The notes under the pieces were generated by a model. The model made no database searches, was not told where the DNA came from, and was given only the letters and a program-made list of their open reading frames with translations. The position numbers and the translations under genes were made by a program. DNA of 64,000 bases from Bacteroidales bacterium (GTDB lineage: Bacteria > Bacteroidota > Bacteroidia > Bacteroidales > VadinHA17). The stretch covers positions 558,001-622,000 of the forward strand of contig JADJLX010000002.1 of assembly GCA_016709865.1 (NCBI GenBank), in the 5' to 3' direction. Every line of letters starts with the position of its first letter. Within the stretch, counting starts at the first letter, position 1. Below, piece by piece: positions 41,306-49,973 of the stretch.

Positions 41306-42286
41306 ATGGCCGAATTATATCCAATAAAGTTTGAAACTGTTCTGAAAGAGAAGGTCTGGGGAGGAAATGCCCTTGCCTCCCGCTATAACAAGAAACCTGC
41401 AAAACCCGCAAATGTTGGTGAAAGCTGGGAAATATCAGCTGTTTCCGGTGAACAGTCTGTAATCAGCAATGGATTTCTGGCAGGAAACAATCTTGAGGAA
41501 ATAATTGAGGTTTATATGGGCGATATAACCGGTGATGCGGTTTATGAAAAGTTCGGTAATGAGTTCCCCCTGCTTATCAAGTTCATAGAAGCACGCGAAG
41601 ATTTGTCTATCCAGGTCCATCCGGGTAATAAACTTGCCAGGGAAAGGCACAAGGCATATGGAAAAACTGAGATGTGGTATATACTTGAAAGTGAAAAAGG
41701 ATCAAAGATTTATACAGGATTCCGTGAAGGTGTAACAAAAGAGAACTACCAGTCTGCAGTAAATGACGGAACAATGGCAGATCTGCTAAATGTTGAACAC
41801 CCTGAACCCGGAGATACCTTCTTTATTCCGGCAGGGAGAATCCATGCAATAGGTGCAGGAACAGTACTTGTTGAAGTTCAGCAGACTTCAGATATTACGT
41901 ACAGGATATTTGACTGGAACCGGAAGAGTACAGGTAAAGAAAAAAGAGAACTCCATACAGATCTGGCACTTGATGCCATTGACTTCAATGCAAATGGCAA
42001 AAGTAAAATCAGGAAAACACCGGTATTAAATGAATCTGAAAATCTGGTCAGCTGTGAATTTTTTAACACTAATCTGATAAGGTTCAGCAAAACGTTAACC
42101 AAAGAATATTACTCTATTGATTCATTTGTTGTGTACATTTGCACCGAAGGGGAGTTCATTATCCGGTGGGACGGAGAGACAGAAACCATGGTGAAAGGTG
42201 AGACGGTACTGCTTCCTGCAATGATAAAAGAGGTTGTTCTTGAGCCCATCGGGGAAGCGGAGATACTGGAAATATATATTATGTAG
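41306..42286 (+). CDS. manA: Mannose-6-phosphate isomerase, class I
   Basis: 326 aa cupin-type zinc enzyme. Zinc ligands appear in IQVHPGNKLAR (Gln, His), KTEMWYILE (Glu) and PAGRIHAIGAGTVLVEVQQ (His). It interconverts fructose-6-phosphate and mannose-6-phosphate for GDP-sugar and glycan synthesis. The short, about 320-residue form typical of Firmicutes and Bacteroidota is seen. C-terminal cupin repeat residues include GEFIIRWDGETETMVKGETVLLPA. A perfect dispersed hairpin begins one base after its stop. Confidence 0.93.
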   Translation: MAELYPIKFETVLKEKVWGGNALASRYNKKPAKPANVGESWEISAVSGEQSVISNGFLAGNNLEEIIEVYMGDITGDAVYEKFGNEFPLLIKFIEAREDLSIQVHPGNKLARERHKAYGKTEMWYILESEKGSKIYTGFREGVTKENYQSAVNDGTMADLLNVEHPEPGDTFFIPAGRIHAIGAGTVLVEVQQTSDITYRIFDWNRKSTGKEKRELHTDLALDAIDFNANGKSKIRKTPVLNESENLVSCEFFNTNLIRFSKTLTKEYYSIDSFVVYICTEGEFIIRWDGETETMVKGETVLLPAMIKEVVLEPIGEAEILEIYIM

Positions 42287-42306
42287 GGCGAAGTCGTGAC
42301 TTCGCC
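42287..42306. repeat. Perfect GGCGAAGTC/GACTTCGCC hairpin
   Basis: Nine-base arms with a 2-base loop directly after the manA stop. It is the cleanest copy of the palindrome also seen at 188-207 and in the cluster 19805-19885. There is no T-run behind it. Confidence 0.7.
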
Positions 42307-42352
42307 GAAGACCGAAGACCGGTGACAAAAGACAAAACACAAAAACGAAAAT

Positions 42353-43123
42353 ATGAAAATTACGTATTTATCAATTATTACAATTCTGTCGATTATCCTG
42401 ATTACGGGTTGCAATGGCAGTGGAAATTCAAAGAAAGATGCTTCTGCAGAGACTGATACAACTACCGTTGCGGACACCGGATTCACAGGGATCACACAGG
42501 GAATGAGCGGACAATACATTGTAAATGAGACAACCTACAAAAACGGAGTCAGGCATGGCCTGAAGAAGACATTTTATCAGAGCGGTAAAATGCGTCAGAC
42601 ATTCTGGTATGAGAATGGTTTAAGACAGGACTCCTCGAGATGGTATTTTGAAGAGGGTCAGTTATTTCGTACCACACCTTATAAGAATGATACGATCGAT
42701 GGTATTCAGAAACAATTTTACCGTACAGGTAAACTTAAAGCAAAAATAGGCTATGAAAAAGGCTTAAGAACCACCTTCTTCCAGGAATTTACAGCAGAGG
42801 GCAAACTGGTTGGCGGTTACCCGGAGCTCATTGTTGGAACCACTGACAATTATAAGACAAACGGCACATTCAGAATCACTCTGAAACTTTCAGACAAATC
42901 GGAAAAAGTAAGATTTTTCAGGGGTGAACTTTACAGCGGCGTCTTCGACACATCGAGATGCGAAAGAATAAAAACTGTGAAAGGAATTGGATATCTTGAC
43001 CTTAAAAAATCAGCATCAGCCAAATCAGAGTATGTTGGGATAATAGCAGAGATCCTTACAGGCTTCGGGAACAACTATCTGGTCTACAAAAGAATAGATC
43101 TCCCTTATAACGATCTTAAATAG
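42353..43123 (+). CDS. Lipoprotein with MORN/YwqK-type repeats
   Basis: 256 aa. Lipobox ITGC with Cys at 20 after a short signal, then a Ser/Thr-rich linker. Residues 60-150 contain MORN-like repeats (KNGVRHGLKKTFYQSGKM, YENGLRQDSSRWYFEEGQL, KNDTIDGIQKQFYRTGKL, YEKGLRTTFFQEF), as in YwqK family proteins. Some YwqK relatives are labelled antitoxins, but no toxin gene is next to it. The C-terminal part (about 165-256) is unassigned. It probably resides on a membrane leaflet facing the periplasm. It lies 9 bases before engB. Confidence 0.75.
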   Translation: MKITYLSIITILSIILITGCNGSGNSKKDASAETDTTTVADTGFTGITQGMSGQYIVNETTYKNGVRHGLKKTFYQSGKMRQTFWYENGLRQDSSRWYFEEGQLFRTTPYKNDTIDGIQKQFYRTGKLKAKIGYEKGLRTTFFQEFTAEGKLVGGYPELIVGTTDNYKTNGTFRITLKLSDKSEKVRFFRGELYSGVFDTSRCERIKTVKGIGYLDLKKSASAKSEYVGIIAEILTGFGNNYLVYKRIDLPYNDLK

Positions 43124-43132
43124 CCTGAAGAT

Positions 43133-43741
43133 ATGATCATCCGTTCTGCCACATTTGTTAAAAGCAGTCCTGCCCTGAAAGACTGTCCGCCAACATTAAA
43201 ACCGGAATTCGGTTTTATTGGCCGGTCAAATGTAGGTAAGTCATCACTTATAAATATGCTTACCGGATGGTCTAAGCTGGCAAAAACATCTGTTCAGCCC
43301 GGGAAAACCCGCACTATTAACCATTTTTATGTAAATGAAGAATGGTATCTTGTCGATCTTCCTGGATACGGATATGCTAAAGTTCCGGTAAAATTAAGAG
43401 AGATATGGGTAAGGGCGACAGAGAACTATATCCTTAAAAGGGAAAACCTGGTGTGCCTCTTTGTCCTTCTTGATATACGTCATAAACCACAGCCTTCTGA
43501 TCTTGATTTCATGGAGTTCCTCGGCAATAATCAGATACCATTTGCCAGAGTCTTTACCAAGAGCGATAAACTCACAAAAACCGAACTTGAAAGCTCAATA
43601 AGCCGTTACAATTCAGTAATGTTCGAAAACTGGGAATCGCTCCCTGAAACATTTATTTCGTCAGCTGTAACAAAAGAAGGAAGAGATGGTATTCTGAACT
43701 ATATTGAAGAATCTATCAACAATTTTTCAAATGATGCCTGA
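43133..43741 (+). CDS. engB: Ribosome biogenesis GTPase YihA/EngB
   Basis: 202 aa small GTPase needed for large-subunit assembly. G1 is GFIGRSNVGKSSLINML near 27-43, G2 PGKTRTINHF, G3 LVDLPGYGYAK, G4 FTKSDKL and G5 SSAVTKEG. Complete and of normal length. It starts 9 bases after the lipoprotein gene and is followed by prs, with a separate -7 element between. Confidence 0.95.
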   Translation: MIIRSATFVKSSPALKDCPPTLKPEFGFIGRSNVGKSSLINMLTGWSKLAKTSVQPGKTRTINHFYVNEEWYLVDLPGYGYAKVPVKLREIWVRATENYILKRENLVCLFVLLDIRHKPQPSDLDFMEFLGNNQIPFARVFTKSDKLTKTELESSISRYNSVMFENWESLPETFISSAVTKEGRDGILNYIEESINNFSNDA

Positions 43742-43757
43742 TATCGTCGGGATTTTT

Positions 43758-43765
43758 TAATTTTG
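43758..43765 (+). promoter_or_regulatory. -7 promoter element of prs
   Basis: TAATTTTG matches TAnnTTTG 44 bases before the prs ATG, just after the engB stop. Confidence 0.45.
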
Positions 43766-43809
43766 TACACATAATTGATCGGAAAAATAACTGTTAATAT
43801 TTAAGGATT

Positions 43810-44748
43810 ATGTTTGGACATGCACCAATGAAACTGTTTTCCTGCAGATCCTCACAGCATCTGGCTCAGGCTATTGCTGATAAGCTCGGGATTGAACTGG
43901 GCAAGAGCTCCGTTACCAAATTCAGCGACGGAGAATATCAACCATGTTTCGACGAGTCTGTAAGAGGCTGCATGGTTTTTATTGTGCAATCGACAAATCC
44001 TCCGGCCGACAACCTTTTTGAACTTCTTCTGATGATCGATGCGGCTAAAAGAGCCTCTGCCTATAAAGTAATTGCTGTAATACCATATTATGGTTTTGCA
44101 CGTCAGGACAGGAAAGACAGGCCAAGAGTTTCAATTGGATCAAAACTTTCTGCTGACCTTCTCAGTACAGCGGGTGTAGACAGGGTAATAACAATGGACC
44201 TTCATGCTGATCAGATCCAGGGATTCTTCAATGTTCCGGTAGACCACCTTTTCGGATCTGCTGTTTTTGCACCATACATAGAGAACCTTAAGCTTTCAAA
44301 TCTTACAATCTCTGCACCCGATATGGGCGGATCAAAAAGGGCTAACGCTTATTCAAGGCACCTTCAGTCTGAAATGGTTTTATGCTATAAACTTCGAAAG
44401 AAGCCGAATGTAATAGAAGAGATGTCAATAATCGGAGAAGTTGAAGGTAGAAATGTTGTAATTATTGACGATATGGTAGATACAGCCGGGACTCTTGCAC
44501 TTGCTGCGGATATGATGAAAGAGAGAGGCGCAACCAGTATCAGGGCTTTTGCAACTCACCCGATTCTTTCAGGTAATGCAGTGGAGAGGATCAATGATTC
44601 TGCTATTGAAGAACTTGTAGTCAGCGACTCGGTGCCATTTATCACAACTTCTCCAAAAATAAAAGTGCTTTCTATTGCCGATATATTCGCAAAAACAATC
44701 GATGCTGTTACAACAAATCAGTCAATAAGTACAAATTTTGTATTCTGA
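43810..44748 (+). CDS. prs: Ribose-phosphate pyrophosphokinase
   Basis: 312 aa. It makes PRPP from ribose-5-phosphate and ATP. It shows KFSDGEYQPCFDESVRG, the ATP-binding YYGFARQDRKDRPR(VS), the metal-binding VITMDLHADQIQGFF, and the PRPP loop VVIIDDMVDTAGTL. All catalytic parts are intact. The promoter of the next gene, rplY, overlaps its last codons. Confidence 0.96.
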   Translation: MFGHAPMKLFSCRSSQHLAQAIADKLGIELGKSSVTKFSDGEYQPCFDESVRGCMVFIVQSTNPPADNLFELLLMIDAAKRASAYKVIAVIPYYGFARQDRKDRPRVSIGSKLSADLLSTAGVDRVITMDLHADQIQGFFNVPVDHLFGSAVFAPYIENLKLSNLTISAPDMGGSKRANAYSRHLQSEMVLCYKLRKKPNVIEEMSIIGEVEGRNVVIIDDMVDTAGTLALAADMMKERGATSIRAFATHPILSGNAVERINDSAIEELVVSDSVPFITTSPKIKVLSIADIFAKTIDAVTTNQSISTNFVF

Positions 44749-44767
44749 TTCCTTTGTTCTATATTTG
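44737..44767 (+). promoter_or_regulatory. Full-consensus Bacteroidota promoter of rplY
   Basis: TTTG (44737-44740), exactly 19 bases, then TATATTTG (44760-44767) match both the -33 and the -7 element. The -33 box lies inside the last codons of prs. Start of transcription is expected near 44774, giving a leader of about 75 bases with a hairpin. Confidence 0.75.
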
Positions 44768-44805
44768 CAGTCCGAAAAAAATAAGAAATGTCAAACGTGT
44801 AATGG

Positions 44806-44824
44806 GGTCCCGTTAAGCGGGATT
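44806..44824 (+). promoter_or_regulatory. Hairpin in the rplY leader
   Basis: TCCCG-TTAAG-CGGGA, extendable by two G-U pairs, in the leader of the L25 gene. It ends 25 bases before the start codon. An autoregulatory site for L25 is possible but not shown. Confidence 0.4.
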
Positions 44825-44849
44825 TAGTAGCACAATAACTTTAAGACAA

Positions 44850-45491
44850 ATGAAGACAATTGAGATCAAAGGTTCATTCAGAACAGAATTAGGAAAAAAA
44901 AGCTCTAAACAGTCAAGAAAAGCCGGTAATGTACCATGTGTTATCTATGGTAAAGAGGAAAACATTCATTTCCAGGCACCTGAACTGAGTTTCAAAAACC
45001 TCGTTTATACACCTGAAGCACATCTTGTTAAACTGGTTATCGATAATAAAGAGTTTAATGTTGTGTTGAAAGATATGCAGTTTCACCCTGTAAGTGATAA
45101 AATTTTACACGCCGATTTTGTTGAGATTTTTGACGACAAACCAGTTGTAATAAGTATTCCAATAAAAATTACCGGAGATTCAGTTGGTGTTATCGCCGGA
45201 GGTAAACTGAGTATTAAAAGAAGGAACCTAAAAGTAAAAGGTTTACCAAAAGATCTTCCTGAGCATCTTACAATAGATATCACCAACCTTAAAATTCATG
45301 AAGGAGTAAAAGTTGGCGATCTCTCATTTGACAAGATAGAATTACTTGATCCGAAAAAATCGATGGTTCTTACTATTGCAACTTCAAGGGTTGCTGCGAA
45401 GAGTGAAGAAGAAGTTGCTGCGGAAGCTGCTACTGAAGCTACAAACGCTGCTGCACATGCAGCCGCTGCTCCTGCTGCTGAAGAAAAATAA
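44850..45491 (+). CDS. rplY: 50S ribosomal protein L25/general stress protein Ctc
   Basis: 213 aa, the long TL5/CTC form. The N-terminal domain (to about 92) binds 5S rRNA: RTELGKKSSKQSRKAGNVPCVIYGKEE and VLKDMQFHPVSDKILHADF. The C-terminal Ctc domain includes IPIKITGDSVGVIAGGKL (cut from a longer run) and DLPEHLTIDITNLKIHEGV. It ends in a low-complexity Ala/Glu tail (about 187-213). Followed after 29 bases by pth, a frequent neighbour. Confidence 0.95.
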   Translation: MKTIEIKGSFRTELGKKSSKQSRKAGNVPCVIYGKEENIHFQAPELSFKNLVYTPEAHLVKLVIDNKEFNVVLKDMQFHPVSDKILHADFVEIFDDKPVVISIPIKITGDSVGVIAGGKLSIKRRNLKVKGLPKDLPEHLTIDITNLKIHEGVKVGDLSFDKIELLDPKKSMVLTIATSRVAAKSEEEVAAEAATEATNAAAHAAAAPAAEEK

Positions 45492-45520
45492 CCATCACGT
45501 TCTAACTATAATCAGGCTTG

Positions 45521-46132
45521 ATGAAATATCTGATAGTTGGCCTGGGCAACATAGGTGAAGAGTATAAGAATACTCGTCATAACATAGGATTTACTGTATT
45601 GGATGCCATGGCTATGGCATCCAATATTTTTTTTACGGACAAGCGCTACGGGGCTGTCTGTCAGATGAAATATAAAGGCCGCGAGCTTATTCTGCTCAAA
45701 CCATCAACCTATATGAACCTTAGCGGCAACTCAGTAAATTACTGGCTGAAAAAGGAGAATATCCCTGTTGAAAATATGCTGGTTATTGTGGATGATCTGG
45801 CTCTCCCAACCGGTACTATAAGAATGAGGCCAAAAGGCAGTGACGGCGGCCATAACGGACTGGCGCATATCAGCAGCATACTGGCCACAACTGAATACCC
45901 TCGCATACGAATAGGTATCGGGAACGGATTCAGCAAAGGAAAGCAGGTTGACTATGTACTCGGGACATGGTCGGCTGACGAAAAGAAAATAATGGATGAT
46001 CGGGTTTCCATTGTTGTTGAGATGATAAAGTCGTTTGCCTTTACCGGACTGGAGCGCACAATGACAGCTTTTAACAAAGTCGGTAAATTCACCCCGCCAG
46101 AGACAACCACTCCGGAAGCAGCTTCGAAATAA
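45521..46132 (+). CDS. pth: Peptidyl-tRNA hydrolase
   Basis: 203 aa from the ATG at 45521 (a TTG one codon earlier is less likely). It recycles peptidyl-tRNA. Active-site residues are seen in GLGNIGEEYKNTRHNIGF (Asn, catalytic His), PSTYMNLSGNSV, VDDLALPTG and KGSDGGHNGLAHI. The C-terminus has an extra TTPEAASK tail. It lies in the rplY-pth-S4 gene string. Confidence 0.95.
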   Translation: MKYLIVGLGNIGEEYKNTRHNIGFTVLDAMAMASNIFFTDKRYGAVCQMKYKGRELILLKPSTYMNLSGNSVNYWLKKENIPVENMLVIVDDLALPTGTIRMRPKGSDGGHNGLAHISSILATTEYPRIRIGIGNGFSKGKQVDYVLGTWSADEKKIMDDRVSIVVEMIKSFAFTGLERTMTAFNKVGKFTPPETTTPEAASK

Positions 46133-46140
46133 CCTGTATT

Positions 46141-46536
46141 ATGGCAGAAAATAAATCTGTTAGAATTGATAAGTTTCTTTGGTCTGTAAGAATATTCAAG
46201 ACCAGGAGTATTGCTTCCGATGAATGCAGAAAAGGAAGGGTTTCAATCAACAATATCCAGGTGAAACCTTCTAGATTTATTGCAAAAGACGAAATAATAA
46301 CGGTTAAAAAACCTCCTGTTGTTTTTACATACAGAGTAATTGAACCTATCGAAAACCGTGTCGGAGCAAAACTTGTGAATCAGTTTGCTGAGGATATTAC
46401 ACCTGCAGAGGAAAAAGCAAAACTCGATATCAAACAATCCATAGCAATTGGATACCGCGATAAGGGAACCGGACGTCCGACAAAAAAAGAGAGACGGCTT
46501 ATTGATAAGTTGAACGACGGCTTTAACGACAATTAA
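46141..46536 (+). CDS. S4-domain RNA-binding protein, Hsp15-like
   Basis: 131 aa. The S4 fold covers residues 7-65: VRIDKFLWSVRIFKTRSIAS, ECRKGRVSINN and VKPSRFIAKDEIITVK. A basic C-terminal tail ends TGRPTKKERRLIDKL, as in the HslR/Hsp15 family, which binds stalled 50S subunits carrying nascent chains. It is 8 bases after pth, consistent with a ribosome rescue theme shared with it. Confidence 0.88.
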   Translation: MAENKSVRIDKFLWSVRIFKTRSIASDECRKGRVSINNIQVKPSRFIAKDEIITVKKPPVVFTYRVIEPIENRVGAKLVNQFAEDITPAEEKAKLDIKQSIAIGYRDKGTGRPTKKERRLIDKLNDGFNDN

Positions 46537-46683
46537 TTATGGTGGTATAAAGACTTAATATTGCCGTAAACTGAGTTAAAATATTTCTGATTTTATCATC
46601 AACTTCCCATTTTTTTTAACTTGCACTCATACTAAAAAGCCGGCTGTATACTGTTAAACAGCCAGGTGAAGATTTTTCGTTAC

Positions 46684-48012
46684 ATGGGGAAACAAAATAT
46701 TGAAAACTATTCGGTCGGGTATGCATTGCTTAATGCCACTGCAGGATTCTGGCACAACAATGTTTTTTACAGAAAAGTAATTGCTCTGGGAAAAGAAAAT
46801 ATCCATCCTGAAGATCATAAGATCTTTGCTCCTAATCATCAGAATGCTTTGATGGATGCACTTGCTGTTCTCTTCACACAGAAAGAGCCGCTTATTTTCC
46901 TCGCCAGAGGTGACATATTCAAAAAGAAATTTATCGCTTCAATTCTATATTTCCTGAAGATTCTTCCCGTCTACAGAATGCGCGACGGTTACAGCAGCCT
47001 CAAGGGAAATGATGATACTTTTGCCCGGACAATTGAGGTAATTCAGAAGAAAAACGGGCTGGTCATTTTACCGGAGGGCGATCATGCAGGATTCAGAAGA
47101 CTCAGACAGCTGAAAAAAGGAATTTGCCGTCTCGCTTTTCAATCAGATGAAGCAACAGGTTTCAAGCTAAACCTGAAAATAATACCTGTAGGTATTGAAT
47201 ATACTCACTACAACCGGTACAGGCAGGTGTTGACAGTGGTATACGGTAAGCCTGTTGAAGTGTCAGAGTTCTATGAACTTTACAAAGTCAGTCCTGAAAG
47301 GGCCCTTAACGAATTGCGGGCTAAACTTTCGGAGGAGATGAAAAAGAATATGATTCACATCGAGTCAGAAGAGGATTATGAGGCTATTGATGAACTAAGA
47401 AGTATGATAAACGGAAAGTTCAGCGATGATATCAAATTCCCGAAAATAAACCGCGACAGGATTCTCATCAGCAAGTTAAACAATCTGAAATCTTCAGATC
47501 TTCCTTTGTATCAGAGAATATGTGCCCTTAGTCTGGAAGTTAAGAATAAAGCCAAAGAACTTAATACTGATTACAGATTGCTGGAAAAAAAGAAACATCC
47601 ATTGGGCTGGCTGATTGCCGGAATGGTTGGAATTATTCTGACATTCCCTATTTTCATTTACGGGAATATCTTTAATCTTACATTCCTGGAGATTCCAAAT
47701 CTGCAGATCAGAAAAATTAAGGATCCACAGTTTCATTCTTCTGTAAAATATACTGTGTCATTAATACTGGCATTTATTTTTCTTCCGGTTTATTTAATAC
47801 TTTCTCTTTTTATCTTCTCATCATGGTGGCTTGGATTGCTTATATTCTTTACACTGCCAGCATCAGGTCTGTTTGCCTGGAACTATTATTTACAGTTCAG
47901 AAGAATTAAAGGCGGTTTCAGGATAAGAAATCTTATCAGGGAGAAAAACATTAACTTACTGTCGCTCCAAAAGAGCCACAATGAACTGGTAAATCTGGTT
48001 GCAGCTTTATAG
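46684..48012 (+). CDS. 1-acyl-glycerol-3-phosphate acyltransferase-like membrane protein
   Basis: 442 aa from the ATG at 46684; a GTG at 46666 would add six residues. The PlsC acyltransferase domain lies at about 30-190: IFAPNHQNALMDAL as motif I (His to Asp spacing five here, usually four), ILPVYRMRDGYSSL as motif II, LVILPEGDHAGFRRL as motif III with Glu-Gly, and LKIIPVGIEY as motif IV. Three to four membrane segments follow at about 300-330 and 355-405. It would acylate lysophospholipids at the inner membrane; the substrate is unproven. The downstream SDR gene starts 2 bases after its stop. Confidence 0.82.
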   Translation: MGKQNIENYSVGYALLNATAGFWHNNVFYRKVIALGKENIHPEDHKIFAPNHQNALMDALAVLFTQKEPLIFLARGDIFKKKFIASILYFLKILPVYRMRDGYSSLKGNDDTFARTIEVIQKKNGLVILPEGDHAGFRRLRQLKKGICRLAFQSDEATGFKLNLKIIPVGIEYTHYNRYRQVLTVVYGKPVEVSEFYELYKVSPERALNELRAKLSEEMKKNMIHIESEEDYEAIDELRSMINGKFSDDIKFPKINRDRILISKLNNLKSSDLPLYQRICALSLEVKNKAKELNTDYRLLEKKKHPLGWLIAGMVGIILTFPIFIYGNIFNLTFLEIPNLQIRKIKDPQFHSSVKYTVSLILAFIFLPVYLILSLFIFSSWWLGLLIFFTLPASGLFAWNYYLQFRRIKGGFRIRNLIREKNINLLSLQKSHNELVNLVAAL

Positions 48013-48013
48013 A

Positions 48014-48820
48014 ATGGGGAATAAAATAATATTTAAAGACAAGGTAGCGTGGATAACTGGTGCCTCTTCAGGAATTGGAGAATCGCTGGTTTATGCCTTT
48101 ATAAACAGGGGGGCCTTTGTAGTGGCTTCCTCAAACGATCTTCCGGGATTGGAGAGAGTTAAAGCAGCCTGCGGTGACAGATCAGCTATGATTATTTGTG
48201 TTCCGTTTGATCTTTCGGAAACCTCCGGGATAAATGAGATTGCAGACAGAGTGATAAGCGAGACCGGGAGAATTGATTTTCTGCTTAATATCGGAGGTAT
48301 AAGCCAGCGAGCCAGAATTGAAGAGACGCCAATCTGGCTCGACAGGAAGATATTTGAAATCAATTACTTTGGAACAATTGCTCTTACAAAAGCTGTACTG
48401 CCTTATATGATTAATCAGAAATCGGGACATGTACTTGCAACAAGCAGTATATCTGGAAGATTTGGATTCCCATTGCGTTCAGCTTATTCAGCATCCAAAC
48501 AGGCGCTGCATGGTTTCTTTGAAACACTTTATCTCGAAAACAAACAAAATAATATCAGATCCTCTGTTATTATTCCAGGAAGAGTAAGGACCTCTATTTC
48601 ATTTCATGCATTAACTTCCGATGGCAAGGAACATGGAAAGATGGATGACGGACTCGCAAAAGGTCTACTGCCTGATAAAGCTGCAAAAATAATCATTAAA
48701 GGAATTTTAAGGAACAAACGTGAGATACTTGTCGGGCAGGGAGAGATGCTGATGTTGCATATAAGGAGATACCTGCCATGGCTCTTCTTCAGAATTGCAG
48801 ATAAGGTGAAAAGTACTTAA
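48014..48820 (+). CDS. Short-chain dehydrogenase/reductase
   Basis: 268 aa from the ATG at 48014; a TTG in frame at 47999 overlaps the previous gene. Classic SDR: cofactor loop TGASSGIGESL near 14-24, NIGGISQR replacing the usual NNAG, catalytic Ser in ATSSISGRFG and YSASKQALHG with the Tyr-x3-Lys pair. The C-terminal LHIRRYLPWLFFRIADKV may associate with membrane. Fused transcription with a membrane acyltransferase suggests lipid reduction, as in the DltE/YqjQ-like branch, but the substrate is open. Confidence 0.87.
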   Translation: MGNKIIFKDKVAWITGASSGIGESLVYAFINRGAFVVASSNDLPGLERVKAACGDRSAMIICVPFDLSETSGINEIADRVISETGRIDFLLNIGGISQRARIEETPIWLDRKIFEINYFGTIALTKAVLPYMINQKSGHVLATSSISGRFGFPLRSAYSASKQALHGFFETLYLENKQNNIRSSVIIPGRVRTSISFHALTSDGKEHGKMDDGLAKGLLPDKAAKIIIKGILRNKREILVGQGEMLMLHIRRYLPWLFFRIADKVKST

Positions 48821-48863
48821 AGCACTTTAGGCACTCTAGTCACTTTAGGCACTTTAGGCACTA
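48821..48863. repeat. GGCACTTTAG tandem repeat
   Basis: Four near-copies of GGCACTTTAG or its variant (GGCACTCTAGTC) directly follow the SDR stop. The same word, GGCACTTTAGGCA, covers the stop codon of the large ATP-grasp gene near 23330-23342 on the minus strand. Confidence 0.7.
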
Positions 48864-48896
48864 GTTAGATATAAAACAAATTTTAATATTCAGACT

Positions 48897-49973
48897 ATGA
48901 AGGGGTATGTTATCAGTGGGATCCAGCAGATGGGAATCGGAGTGATGAATCTGGCAGAGGCCTGGAAATGGTATATCGATCAGTTTGGAATGGATATCAG
49001 GGTGTTTGAAGAGGAGGCGGTTGCTAACCTGATGCTGCCTTATACAGGTGGAGAGCCGAGAAAAAGGCATGCAGTGCTGGCATTGAACCTTCAGAGCGGA
49101 GGAGGATTTGAGATATGGCAATACAAAGGAAGAGATCCTCTTAAGATCAAGGAGCAGATCATGATCGGTGACCTTGGTATTATAGCCTGCAAGATGAAAG
49201 TAAGAAGTGTACAGGATACACTTAATAAATATCACGCTGATGGCATTGTTGTTCCTAAACAGACTACTGAGGATCCTGCAGGCAAAATGTCTTTCTTCAT
49301 GAAAGATCCATACGGAAACATTTTTCAGCTTGTTGAAGCAACTGACTGGTTCAGCAATGAAAACAAAAATACAGGCGGATCCTATGGCGCTGTAATCGGC
49401 GTTTCCGATATTGAGAAATCAAGAATAGTATATTCTGACATTCTTGGTTATGATGAAGTAGTTTATGATAAGACCGGCATTTTTCCTGATCTTGCTGATC
49501 TTCCTGGTGGAACAGGTGAGTTCCGCCGTGTACTCCTGAGGCGATCTGTACCATTTGCCGGACCCTTCAGCAAAATGCTCGGACAGAGTGTTATTGAACT
49601 TATAAGCACAACAGGGAAACCGGGTAAAAAGATTTATGAAGGCAGATTCTGGGGCGATCCGGGTTTCATTCATCTCTGCTATGATATGCGTGGAATGGAT
49701 GAACTGAAATCATTCTGTGAGAGTAAGGGATTTCCTTTTACTGTAGACAGCAAGAAAAGCCACGACGGGAACAGCTTTGATATGGGAGAAGCAGCGGGTC
49801 ACTTCTCATACATCTCAGACCCTGATGGTACTCTGATTGAGTTTGTTGAGACTCACAAGATGCCTGTCCTTAAAAAACTTGGAATATTCCTTGATCTGAG
49901 AAAAAGGGATCCTCACAAATCTCTTCCCGACTGGATGCTTAAGACGCTGAGGTTCTCGAGAGTGAAGAGCTAA
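48897..49973 (+). CDS. Two-domain VOC (glyoxalase/dioxygenase-fold) protein
   Basis: 358 aa with two vicinal-oxygen-chelate halves, roughly 5-150 and 160-325. Metal-binding candidates are seen in IQQMGIGVMNLAEAWKWY, FFMKDPYGNIFQLVEA in the first half, and in FIHLCYDMRGMDEL and SYISDPDGTLIEFVETHK in the second. The last 30 residues are basic. Layout is like extradiol dioxygenases or 4-hydroxyphenylpyruvate dioxygenase relatives, but no substrate can be named. Its end overlaps the convergent dipeptidase gene by 35 bases. Confidence 0.78.
   Translation: MKGYVISGIQQMGIGVMNLAEAWKWYIDQFGMDIRVFEEEAVANLMLPYTGGEPRKRHAVLALNLQSGGGFEIWQYKGRDPLKIKEQIMIGDLGIIACKMKVRSVQDTLNKYHADGIVVPKQTTEDPAGKMSFFMKDPYGNIFQLVEATDWFSNENKNTGGSYGAVIGVSDIEKSRIVYSDILGYDEVVYDKTGIFPDLADLPGGTGEFRRVLLRRSVPFAGPFSKMLGQSVIELISTTGKPGKKIYEGRFWGDPGFIHLCYDMRGMDELKSFCESKGFPFTVDSKKSHDGNSFDMGEAAGHFSYISDPDGTLIEFVETHKMPVLKKLGIFLDLRKRDPHKSLPDWMLKTLRFSRVKS

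Noticed and set aside
42353..43123. Antitoxin of a toxin-antitoxin pair (YwqK label)
   Set aside because: It has a lipoprotein signal and no small toxin gene beside it; the MORN-like repeats alone do not support that role.
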